Shown here piece after piece: positions 8,330 through 17,191 of a stretch of DNA of 64,000 nucleotides (position 1 is the stretch's first letter; every line of letters begins with the position of its first letter). The DNA is taken from NCBI RefSeq assembly GCF_020524625.1, contig NZ_JAIVLL010000005.1, positions 62,001 to 126,000 on the forward strand. Direction: 5' to 3'. The position numbers and the translations under genes are program-made. This stretch comes from Brevundimonas poindexterae. Its GTDB lineage: Bacteria; Pseudomonadota; Alphaproteobacteria; Caulobacterales; Caulobacteraceae. The notes under the pieces were generated by a model. The model made no database searches and was not told the DNA's origin. It was given only the letters and a program-made list of their open reading frames with translations.

Positions 8330-10096
8330 ATGGGAGTACCGGAGGGAACTGCCGGACGCGGCGTCGTGAACATGAGCCGCCGATCCGGCCGTTGCAAGTT
8401 GGTGATGCGATTAGATTTTGAGTATGCTCAAGCACTTGGCGTTGGACCTCGACCAACCCGCGACGCGTTGAAGCCGCTGATCACTGGGCATGCCGGCGAC
8501 CAGCCCGTTGTCGCGAAAAGCTCCATCCTCGCAATGGCGAGAACAGCGGCCAACAGCCTGCCCGCAAACCTGTCGGCCAATCGACGCGTTCAAGCCACGC
8601 TCTCCCTGCTGGCGACACCGACCTCTCGACCGCTCGCTGAGTTGGCGGCCGCGATCACGGCGCTCCCCACCGGAGAGCGGGACTATTGGATCGGCACCTT
8701 CTACACCTTGCTTTTGTCGTCGACCATCCGACGACAGCAGGCCACCTACTTCACCCCGCCCTATCTCGCCGAAGCGGTGCTCGACCTGTGCGTGGAGGCC
8801 GGATTCGACATTCGGAAGCATCGGGTCCTGGACCCCGCGGCCGGCGGCGCCGCATTCCTTTCGAACGTCGCCGCGCGTGCCTTCGCCTCCGGCGTCACGC
8901 CCAATGCCATTCTAAGCCGTCTGCGCGGCGTCGAGATCGACGCCGGCCTGGCGGAAATCTCCGAAGCCCTCGTCGCCTCGCGGCTCGGCTTGTCGCAGGC
9001 ACCACATCTGATCAGCGTCGACGACGCCCTGTCGTTGCAGGCGCGCGCCGCCTACGATCTCGTCGTGGCCAATCCGCCCTATGGGCGTGTCCGCGCGAAC
9101 GACCTGCCCGACGAGCGGTGGCGATCGATCGCGCACAGCGGTCACATCAACAAATACGCCGTGTTCACCGAGCTGTGCTTCCGATACGCGAAATCCGGCG
9201 GGCTCATCGCACTTGTCTTGCCCTCCAGCTTTCGCGCGGGTCCGCTCTACGACCGGATGCGCACTTTCGTGAGAGCGAACGGCCAAATCCTGGCGATCGG
9301 GTCAGTTCCGGACCGCAAGCGCGTTTTCGCCGATGTGCAGCAGGACATCAGCGTCCTTCTGGTTCGCAAAGGCGCACCGCATCCGATCGACGCACGAGTG
9401 AAATTCCCAACGCTGAGCCCGCTTGAGCCCGGCGCCGCCGCCGAGCTCAAGCTTTCGGTCGAGGCGGGTGCGCCCTGGCCGTTTCCTTCGGGCAAGGGGA
9501 TGAAAGCAGGCGGAGCGAAGCTGGCCGACTACGGGGTTCAGGCCAGGGCCGGCTATTTCGTCTGGAATCGCGAACAGGATCGATTGCTGGAGCGCGCGCG
9601 CAAAGGCGCCGTGCCCTTGGTCTGGGCCAAGAACGTCAAAGTCGGAACGCTCTGCCGCCCAGCAGGAAAGGACGGCGCGAAAACTGACTTCGTCCTGTTC
9701 GACGGACCAAGCTCAGCGATCATTCGCTCGCCCGCCGCCGTGATGCAGCGGACCACCAATGACAAACAGCCCCGCAGACTCGTGGCCGCCATGGTCGCGC
9801 CCGAAGTGCGCAAGACGTGGGGCGGCTTCGTCAGCGAGAACCACACGATCGTCTTGGTGAGCGAAGGCGCCCGAGAGCTGAAGTTGCTCGTCGCGCTTCT
9901 GAACACGGCGGCCGTGGACGATCGATACAGGGCGGTTTCAGGAACGGCGGCTGTCTCGGTCAAGCTGCTGCGAGATCTCGACCTCCCGCCCCCCGATATC
10001 TTCAGCGAAGAACTGCGAAACAACGACGGCGATGCTGAGGCCGCAGCGACCGTCGCCTATGACCGCGCCTCACGGCGGGCGATGGGCCATGGCTAG
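8330..10096 (+). CDS. N6-adenine DNA methyltransferase of the DISARM-type locus
   Basis: The protein has up to 588 residues; in-frame ATGs at 8372 and 8405 are other possible starts. It shows a gamma-type amino-methyltransferase core: the SAM-binding motif I VLDPAAGGAAFL near residue 165 and the catalytic motif IV NPPYGR near 249. A C-terminal region (about 380-560) is of the size and character of a target-recognition domain, as in type I/IIG enzymes. In DISARM the methylase marks host DNA. It is much shorter than typical class 1 DrmMI proteins as I remember them. Its stop overlaps the next start by 8 bp (ATGGCTAG), so the two are translationally coupled. Confidence 0.85.
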   Translation: MGVPEGTAGRGVVNMSRRSGRCKLVMRLDFEYAQALGVGPRPTRDALKPLITGHAGDQPVVAKSSILAMARTAANSLPANLSANRRVQATLSLLATPTSRPLAELAAAITALPTGERDYWIGTFYTLLLSSTIRRQQATYFTPPYLAEAVLDLCVEAGFDIRKHRVLDPAAGGAAFLSNVAARAFASGVTPNAILSRLRGVEIDAGLAEISEALVASRLGLSQAPHLISVDDALSLQARAAYDLVVANPPYGRVRANDLPDERWRSIAHSGHINKYAVFTELCFRYAKSGGLIALVLPSSFRAGPLYDRMRTFVRANGQILAIGSVPDRKRVFADVQQDISVLLVRKGAPHPIDARVKFPTLSPLEPGAAAELKLSVEAGAPWPFPSGKGMKAGGAKLADYGVQARAGYFVWNREQDRLLERARKGAVPLVWAKNVKVGTLCRPAGKDGAKTDFVLFDGPSSAIIRSPAAVMQRTTNDKQPRRLVAAMVAPEVRKTWGGFVSENHTIVLVSEGARELKLLVALLNTAAVDDRYRAVSGTAAVSVKLLRDLDLPPPDIFSEELRNNDGDAEAAATVAYDRASRRAMGHG

Positions 10097-12842
10097 GCAT
10101 CGCGGTTCGCATGGATCACGCTCCGGCTTCGCCGACCGGATACCGCAGCGCGGAGCGGACGATGCGCGGCGCAAACAACTGGCGCGCACCCTAGCCAGCA
10201 ATGCGCAGACCGCCGCCGACGCGTTCAAAGCTCGGCCAACCCGACATCAACGCGACATCGCGGCCTATCTGGACGCGGCGAAGAGGATGCCGCTCTACGC
10301 GGTCGGCGACAGCGCCACGCGAGACATTTCCGAGACATATCTCGCCCTGATGAGCGCAGCGCTGAGGGCCATGAATTCCGGCCAGGCCGAGGTCATTCTG
10401 TGCTGGCCGTCTCATCGCCCCTGTCTCTCAGCTCTCGTGGCGTTGCTCTCGATTGCCGAAACCGCGGCCGGACCCCGCCGCCAGGTCGTCATCCAGGGCG
10501 CGAACGGCGCCGTCGCCGCCGCACCCGAAGGCATTCGCGCAGTTCTCTATCCCTATGCGCGAACCGCGCACACGTCCGCGCGCGAAGTGCATGTCGATCG
10601 GAATGCCCTCAGCAAGCTTCACCTCGAACACTTCCTGCGATCATCGGAGGCAGAGGACGATCCGGGGCTCAAAGACTACCATCAGGTCCTGGTGCGCGCC
10701 AAAAGCATCACCGGTCGCGGTCGTGACGGCATCGACCACGTCGAACTCATCCATCCCATCCTCGATGAGATCGTACCGCACGGCTCGGCGCGGGAAGGAA
10801 GCCCCGCGACCGGCCAGTTGCTGTGGCACACTAAAGCGAAAACGGATCTGAAGCAGCACACGCGATCCGGCGCCGCCGACCGGCCGGACAGCGCCAAATT
10901 CTTTCTTTTCGGCGTCGGAGCGAATGACCCGATCGAGCGCGAGATGAAGGCGCTCAAGCGGTCTCCCGATGTCGTCATCCTCGATCTCAGCAAGGGCGGA
11001 CGCTCCCGACTCGGCTTCGACTGGCTGGAGACCGCGGCAAAGGCCTTGGCCACGATCAAGACCGCGTATCCCGATGCGGGCGTCCTCGCGCTGACGGACG
11101 ATCCATGGACCTACGACGCCGCCCGGCTCGATCTTCTCGGCCGTAAACTTCCGGGACGGCGAGGCGCCATCGTTCCGGCGAACGCCCAGACGGTGCTGAC
11201 TCGGACGGATGGAATCTTGAGCCCGCTCGTGGCGGAAGGCGCCACTCTCTGGCGCGGCGCCGAGGAGATCCAGGTCGACGGTTTCGTGGGTTCGGCGAAC
11301 GAGGTCATCGCGCGGTTTCGATCCCTCGGCGCGCAACTCAGGGAACGCGGCAATCGCCTGGGCGCCGACGCCGCGCGGGACATCATCGCCAAGGTTCGGC
11401 GAGCCGCCTGCCTGCCCGGCAGTCTCGCGCAGTTCTCGAACTTCCTTGAGCAGGAAGCCGGTGAGACGATCGCCGCCGACCATCTCGCCGCCTATCGCAT
11501 AGACGCCGAAATCAACGTTCTGCTCGATGTGCGGAACGGAGCCTCGCTCGTCGCGGCCGATGAACTCCAGTCCGCGATCCGTGCGGCGCGGGACCTCCTG
11601 CGTAAGGCGCAATCCGCAACGCCGATGTCCACCCTGGTCGAGGAAGCCGTGCTCCCGGCCGAACGCGCCAGCTCGCTCACCGTCGTGCTCTTCCGCACCG
11701 AGGTCATGGCGGATTTCTGCGCCTTCCTTTTGGGACGCGACCACCCCAAACTCAAGGAACGACTGGAGAGAGGCATCGTGCGGTTCACGACGAAGCAAGG
11801 CTTCGACGATCTCGCCAAACTCGGGCCCTCCGTCAAAAATCACTACAAGCGGGCGATCGTCGTCGCGCCGACGCGACAGACCATCCTTGAGCTGCTCGCC
11901 CAGCCGTGGCTCCCCGACGCGTTCACGGTGTTGGCCGACGGCGACACTCTGAAGTTTTCGGCGCGCGACGCGCTGCGGCTCGCCGATCAAATCCCCGATC
12001 CCGAACTCGTTCGGCGCCTCGAAGTCTTCGCCGCCAATGCGACCGCCCGCCTACGCGGGCTGGGCGATCATCAGGTCGACCTGGACCGGACCGTCGCACC
12101 GGCGGAAGACGTCGAGTTTCCGTCCAGCCAGGTCATCGACCTCTCCGGCTCGGGACGACGCGGAGATCGATCCCTGCTTGAACTGGTCATGGAGAACGGT
12201 CAGCGCGTCATCGCCCATCCCGGCACGATCCTCGTCGGCAAGGACAGCGGGCGCTCTGTGTCCCGCTTTGTCGAGGTCGAGGCGAGAGAGCTCCAGGGCG
12301 GCGAGGAGATTTGCGTCATCGGCCCGGCCTTCATCGAGAAGGCGCGCGGCCTGCTCAACCTGACCGCCACCGCCGCCGAAGAGATCCGAGACTATCACCA
12401 GTTGGTGCTTGAGAAGTTCGGCGCCTTGTCGGGCGACCCCGCCACTCGGCTGCGTGAACTCTGCGCGCGGATGGGCGAACCTGCTATATCGACACAGCGT
12501 GCGCACTACTGGATCAATCTGGAGGCGGAGGCGCACAAGCCGCTGTATGAGGTCATCCCCCACGCGCCCCAGGACGAGGCGACGTTCCGCCGGTTCACGG
12601 CCGCGCTGGGGATCGGCCCACAAATGACCGCACGTTTCTGGACCTGGGCGGTGATCGCCCAACGGTCCAGCCGCGTCCGCGCCGGCAGCGCCTTTCACGA
12701 CGCCTACCGCGGCATTCTCACCGACGTCCATGCCGCGACAGCCGAGAACAAGGAACGCGCGCGCGACATCCGCGCCCTGCGCGCGGCCGCCGAAGAATTT
12801 GTCACGCGCGTCGCCGCTGTCAGACCATGGAGCGAACGATGA
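10089..12842 (+). CDS. Large DrmE-like protein of the DISARM-type locus
   Basis: I chose the ATG at 10089, which overlaps the methyltransferase stop and gives 917 residues. An upstream in-frame ATG at 10032 is less likely. No enzyme motif is complete and no Walker A is visible. Some stretches resemble degenerate helicase-fold strands (DVVILDLS; AIVVAPTRQTI), and the last third has a small beta-rich part (ELVMENGQRVIAHPGTI) followed by helices. Size and position immediately before drmA match DrmE of class 2 DISARM, a protein of unknown function. Homology to DrmE is inferred from context and needs a profile search. Confidence 0.5.
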   Translation: MARHRGSHGSRSGFADRIPQRGADDARRKQLARTLASNAQTAADAFKARPTRHQRDIAAYLDAAKRMPLYAVGDSATRDISETYLALMSAALRAMNSGQAEVILCWPSHRPCLSALVALLSIAETAAGPRRQVVIQGANGAVAAAPEGIRAVLYPYARTAHTSAREVHVDRNALSKLHLEHFLRSSEAEDDPGLKDYHQVLVRAKSITGRGRDGIDHVELIHPILDEIVPHGSAREGSPATGQLLWHTKAKTDLKQHTRSGAADRPDSAKFFLFGVGANDPIEREMKALKRSPDVVILDLSKGGRSRLGFDWLETAAKALATIKTAYPDAGVLALTDDPWTYDAARLDLLGRKLPGRRGAIVPANAQTVLTRTDGILSPLVAEGATLWRGAEEIQVDGFVGSANEVIARFRSLGAQLRERGNRLGADAARDIIAKVRRAACLPGSLAQFSNFLEQEAGETIAADHLAAYRIDAEINVLLDVRNGASLVAADELQSAIRAARDLLRKAQSATPMSTLVEEAVLPAERASSLTVVLFRTEVMADFCAFLLGRDHPKLKERLERGIVRFTTKQGFDDLAKLGPSVKNHYKRAIVVAPTRQTILELLAQPWLPDAFTVLADGDTLKFSARDALRLADQIPDPELVRRLEVFAANATARLRGLGDHQVDLDRTVAPAEDVEFPSSQVIDLSGSGRRGDRSLLELVMENGQRVIAHPGTILVGKDSGRSVSRFVEVEARELQGGEEICVIGPAFIEKARGLLNLTATAAEEIRDYHQLVLEKFGALSGDPATRLRELCARMGEPAISTQRAHYWINLEAEAHKPLYEVIPHAPQDEATFRRFTAALGIGPQMTARFWTWAVIAQRSSRVRAGSAFHDAYRGILTDVHAATAENKERARDIRALRAAAEEFVTRVAAVRPWSER

Positions 12843-15800
12843 AGGGCCTGAGCGACAAGGATCTCAGCACTGTCGACGTCGAACTCAAGGAGGCGATGTG
12901 CGACGCCATCGTCAACACGATCGTCGCGCGTGTCAGCGCCACCGACGCGGAAGGGCGCTTCATCTATGGACGGTCGCCGCGAAGGGCAGTCGTCTCAGGC
13001 CAGTTGCTGCCGCGCTTCGACATCCGCGGGCAGGATGAAACCTCTGACATCGCGATCGCCGCCCTTGGTCTCGACTTCTTCCTCGCGCGCGACGCCGCCG
13101 CCACGCTCCGCGCCCAACCGACCTTCTCCGTCTATGTGCGCGTCCTTCCGACCTGGGAGGACCTACAGCCGGGCGGCGGGCCGCTTGAGTTCGAGTTTCA
13201 ACTCAACGCGGCCGTCCAGCACGAGATCGACCGCGAGATCACGGACACCCGGACCGCAGCCTTCGCGGCCGCCGGCGTCGAGAAGCCGAACTGGAAAGCG
13301 CTGAGCGAAAGCGCGCGATCGGAGGTCCGAAAAACCCGCGGCAGAATCCAGGAAGAGGTTCGTGTCGCCGCCTATGCGAAGCGCGGCATACGCCTGCGCG
13401 CGGACGATTTCGATGCATCGAGCGAAGCACCGTCGGACATCGAAACCGAGGGCCCCGACGGTCCGGATCAGAACTCGCCGGACGCGGTGGAAGCGCCCGT
13501 CGCGCCGGTCGCCAAACTGTTGCGAGAAGGCCGCGAGATACCCTACGCCCTGATCGATGACTCGCCGATTCCGTCGAAGTGGCGTCGCCTCGACCTCACT
13601 TGTCCCGCGTTCGACTGGCCCGCGAGCGCCGAGGGCGCCGCACTCGGCGCCTTCGTGGACGCCTACAATAAACAGCTCGCCGCCCAGACCAGCGAACAAC
13701 TGCTCGCGTGGCTCACCACCGACGGAAAGCAGGAGGCCTGGCGAAATCTGCGAGTCCGACCCGAACACGCCGAAAGTCGAGAACGGTGGGACGCCTTCGT
13801 GGCCGCCGCGCGAAACATCGCTCCCGATGCGGCGAAGCTGGTCCCCGACCTCAGCGCGTTGACGCTAAAGGTCGAGCGACAGGGAGATTTTGTCGACCAA
13901 ACACGCATCTCGTATCGGATCACCTTCGACAACCAGTGCCAGCAGCTCCGCCCGGCAGACGCACAGGCCCGCTGCAACGCGATCTTCGGCACGCGCCTCG
14001 CCGTCACCCTGCCGACGTCCGCCCATCGACCGCTGCAACTTGATCGGGTCGAGCCCTCCTATCGTTTTCGAGATTATCTCGAGTATCCGGCGATCGGCTT
14101 GAATTGCGGTGTGGACGCCGCGGTTGAAGGCGACCAACTCGTCTTGTTGACGACCTGGTCGCCGCGCTTCGTGCAGCTGCGCATCTCGCCCACCAACATC
14201 GCCGTCGAAACGCGTTTCGGTCAGCTCTCACGAGATGATTTCCCGATCCGCGATCTGCTCGACCTGCCGAAAGCCTACCTTGAATGGATCGAGGAAAGCC
14301 GGGACTCGCTTGAGGACCAGGTCGGACGCAATCTCGATGCGGCCGACGCCGAGCGAGAAATCGAACGCCTTCGGCGCGATCTCCAAGGGCAGACGGCGGA
14401 GGCCGGCTACATTCGCAAGGGCGTCGAAGTCCTGATCAAGGCGGCCGACGCGGCAAAGGCCGCGGCGAGCGCGCCGACTGAGACGGAAAGGGCGCGCCTT
14501 GATCGGCTCGCCATTCCTTGGCGCGCCTGGTGTTTGATGAACCGCACCTTCTTTCGTCGCGACAACAACGACGACAAGCGCGGATGGCGCCTCTTCCAGC
14601 TCGCCTTCATCCTCGCCCATATTCCGACTTTTGTGTCGCGGATGGAGGAATATCGCGACTTCTCTGACGCCGAGCTCGACGACGAAGCCGCGAGCCTGCT
14701 CTACTTTCCGACCGGCGGCGGCAAGTCCGAAGCCTTCTACGGCGCGTTGATCTTCGCCCTGTTCACCGACCGCTTGCGGGGCAAGCAACGCGGCGTCACC
14801 GCCCTGATCCGGTACCCGCTGCGTCTCCTGACCCTGCAGCAGGCGCAGAGATTGCTGCGGTTGCTGGCGTGGGCCGAACTCATGCGCCGTGAGCACAAGG
14901 TCGGCGACTGGCCCTTTGAGATGGGCTTCTGGGTCGGCTCCGCCAACACGCCGAACAGCTACAGCGGCATTCGCGCCGACGTTCCGCTCTTGGACGACAC
15001 CGCTCATCCCGATGACGCCGCGCTGGAAGACGGCGCGCAGACCGACCAGGACGCGATCGCCGAGGCGAGACGCTATCGCGACATCCGCGAAGCCTACAAC
15101 AAGGTGCCCGAATGTCCTGTCTGCAGGAGCGTCACGGGGCTTCGACGCAATGAGCTCGACGGGCCGCGTGCGAAGCGCGCCGCCATCGTCTGTTTCAACG
15201 CCGAGTGCGCCTGGAATAAATTCCATGGACGCCTGCATCCGCTCCCCTTCCTGCTGACCGACGACACGATCTACGAACGGGCGCCCTCGATCGTGCTCGG
15301 CACGGTCGACAAGCTGGCCATGCTCGGTCAGCACACCAACACGGTGTCGCGCGTACTCGGCATGTTCGGCCTGGCGCGCTGGATCGATCCCAGCGGACAT
15401 CTCTTCGTCGAGCGCGGCGCAGACCGGCTGAAGGACGGTCCGGAGGCCAACGGCTGTCGTCCTGTGTTTCCCGCTTATCGCCGCGGCGAACCTGTCTTCT
15501 TCGATCCCTTCCCATCACTGATCATTCAAGATGAGGCTCATCTTCTGGAAGAGAGCCTGGGCACCTTCAGCGGACTGTTCGACACCCTGCTGGAGAACGT
15601 CTTCTTCCGGATCAACGAAATGGCCGGCGACGACCTTCACGTCTCGCGGATCTGGACGGGCGACGGTTGGCACGGTCTGCGCACGCCCAAGATCATCGCC
15701 GCCACCGCAACGATCTCCAATCCAGAGCGTCAGCTTCAGACCCTGTATCAGCGCACGCCGCTGCGGTTTCCCTATCCCGGTCCCGACATCTATCGATCGT

Positions 15801-17191
15801 TCTTCGCGGAGCCGGCGGCCCCTCCCGACGGCAATGCCGAACGACAGGCCCTGGCCGCAGACCTCCCGCCCCATCTGGCGCCCGAGGCGACCTCCCCGTG
15901 GATGCGCCTCTATGTGTCGTTAATGACCAATGACGCCACCCATACGGTGACGGCGGTCCACGTCTTGAGCGCCTTCCACACCCTGATCACCCGGCTTTGG
16001 AACGACCTCCAGGACGCTGAACGACAAGGGGTCGTGATCGACGCGCTGAAGGCCGCGATCACCCCGTCTCGCTCGGGCCTGTGGCGCCGACAGGCGCTGG
16101 ATCGCGCGCGTGACGAAGGCCGCATGAATGAGGTCATGGCCCTCGTCGATCTCCATCGCATCGCGCTCGCCTATGTGACCAATAAGAAGGGCGGCGATCA
16201 GATCATGGACGCCTTGGGGACGTCCGTGCATCAGCACCACCTGCGCGCGGGCCTGCCCTTCGACCTGTTCGACAGCCGACTGATCTCGGGCGGCGTCGAT
16301 ATGAAGGCCATTCAGCAGGTGATGAACGACGCGGGCGTCTCCTTCGCCGGCGCCGACTATCCGCCCATCGATCAGACCGTGCGCAGCATCGTCGCGACCG
16401 CCGCGATCAGTCATGGCGTCGATGTCGATCGTTTCAACAGCATGTTCTTCGCCGGTTTGCCGTCGGACATCGCGGAGTACATCCAGGCGTCCAGTCGCGT
16501 GGGCCGTACCCACGTCGGCTTCGTCATGCTCGTGCCGACGCCACAGAACCGGCGCGACCGCTATGTCGTCGAGACCCACGACATCTTTCATCGCTTCCTG
16601 GAGCGGATGATCGCGCCGCCGGCGGTCGAACGCTGGGCGGAGAACGCCGTCCGACGCGTCCTCGCCTCCTACATCCAGGCCTGGGCGATGCTCAAGGAGG
16701 GCGAAGACTTCATCGCCCTCGCCGATGATCGCAAGGCCGACGTTCCCGCCGCAGACGCCCTGAGCCGTCTCAAGGCCTGGGCCAGCGACAGGCGCGTGGG
16801 CTTCCAGACCAATCTCGGCAGCTTCGCGCTGCGCGCCGCCGGCTTTGAAGGACGAGGCCCCGCTGGGCTGGGACAGCCGCCCTATCGCGACCACTACCAA
16901 GGCCTGGTGGATCACGAAATCGGTCGGTTCGCGCTCTCGATGACGCAACAGACGACCTCCGCGCGTCTGGCGGAATACTGGAGCGGTCTGGATACGGTCT
17001 TCCAGAAGCCGATGACGTCGCTGCGCGACGTCGATGAGGCCGGATACATCGTGGCATCGGGATACGACCCGCGCGCGACCGGTCGCTCGACCAGCGTCGA
17101 CATTCGGGACCTGACCGCGGTGATGAAGGCGATCCGCACGCAGAAGGGTGAATCCGCCGAGACCGATGCCGATGCGAGGCGCGATGACTGA
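12839..17191 (+). CDS. drmA: DISARM helicase DrmA
   Basis: The protein has 1450 residues from the ATG at 12839, which overlaps the previous stop as ATGA and has GGAG six bases upstream. An ATG at 12827 would add four residues. Helicase motifs in order are Walker A PTGGGKSEA near 625, Walker B/DEAH in LIIQDEAHLLEE near 898, motif III AATATIS, and motif VI QASSRVGRTHVG near 1220. A Cys pair (CPVC near 758, then CFNAEC near 785) suggests a zinc ribbon between the RecA-like lobes. The long N-terminal part is typical of DrmA. With DrmB it forms the DISARM core that loads on phage DNA and moves along it. Confidence 0.9.
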   Translation: MKGLSDKDLSTVDVELKEAMCDAIVNTIVARVSATDAEGRFIYGRSPRRAVVSGQLLPRFDIRGQDETSDIAIAALGLDFFLARDAAATLRAQPTFSVYVRVLPTWEDLQPGGGPLEFEFQLNAAVQHEIDREITDTRTAAFAAAGVEKPNWKALSESARSEVRKTRGRIQEEVRVAAYAKRGIRLRADDFDASSEAPSDIETEGPDGPDQNSPDAVEAPVAPVAKLLREGREIPYALIDDSPIPSKWRRLDLTCPAFDWPASAEGAALGAFVDAYNKQLAAQTSEQLLAWLTTDGKQEAWRNLRVRPEHAESRERWDAFVAAARNIAPDAAKLVPDLSALTLKVERQGDFVDQTRISYRITFDNQCQQLRPADAQARCNAIFGTRLAVTLPTSAHRPLQLDRVEPSYRFRDYLEYPAIGLNCGVDAAVEGDQLVLLTTWSPRFVQLRISPTNIAVETRFGQLSRDDFPIRDLLDLPKAYLEWIEESRDSLEDQVGRNLDAADAEREIERLRRDLQGQTAEAGYIRKGVEVLIKAADAAKAAASAPTETERARLDRLAIPWRAWCLMNRTFFRRDNNDDKRGWRLFQLAFILAHIPTFVSRMEEYRDFSDAELDDEAASLLYFPTGGGKSEAFYGALIFALFTDRLRGKQRGVTALIRYPLRLLTLQQAQRLLRLLAWAELMRREHKVGDWPFEMGFWVGSANTPNSYSGIRADVPLLDDTAHPDDAALEDGAQTDQDAIAEARRYRDIREAYNKVPECPVCRSVTGLRRNELDGPRAKRAAIVCFNAECAWNKFHGRLHPLPFLLTDDTIYERAPSIVLGTVDKLAMLGQHTNTVSRVLGMFGLARWIDPSGHLFVERGADRLKDGPEANGCRPVFPAYRRGEPVFFDPFPSLIIQDEAHLLEESLGTFSGLFDTLLENVFFRINEMAGDDLHVSRIWTGDGWHGLRTPKIIAATATISNPERQLQTLYQRTPLRFPYPGPDIYRSFFAEPAAPPDGNAERQALAADLPPHLAPEATSPWMRLYVSLMTNDATHTVTAVHVLSAFHTLITRLWNDLQDAERQGVVIDALKAAITPSRSGLWRRQALDRARDEGRMNEVMALVDLHRIALAYVTNKKGGDQIMDALGTSVHQHHLRAGLPFDLFDSRLISGGVDMKAIQQVMNDAGVSFAGADYPPIDQTVRSIVATAAISHGVDVDRFNSMFFAGLPSDIAEYIQASSRVGRTHVGFVMLVPTPQNRRDRYVVETHDIFHRFLERMIAPPAVERWAENAVRRVLASYIQAWAMLKEGEDFIALADDRKADVPAADALSRLKAWASDRRVGFQTNLGSFALRAAGFEGRGPAGLGQPPYRDHYQGLVDHEIGRFALSMTQQTTSARLAEYWSGLDTVFQKPMTSLRDVDEAGYIVASGYDPRATGRSTSVDIRDLTAVMKAIRTQKGESAETDADARRDD

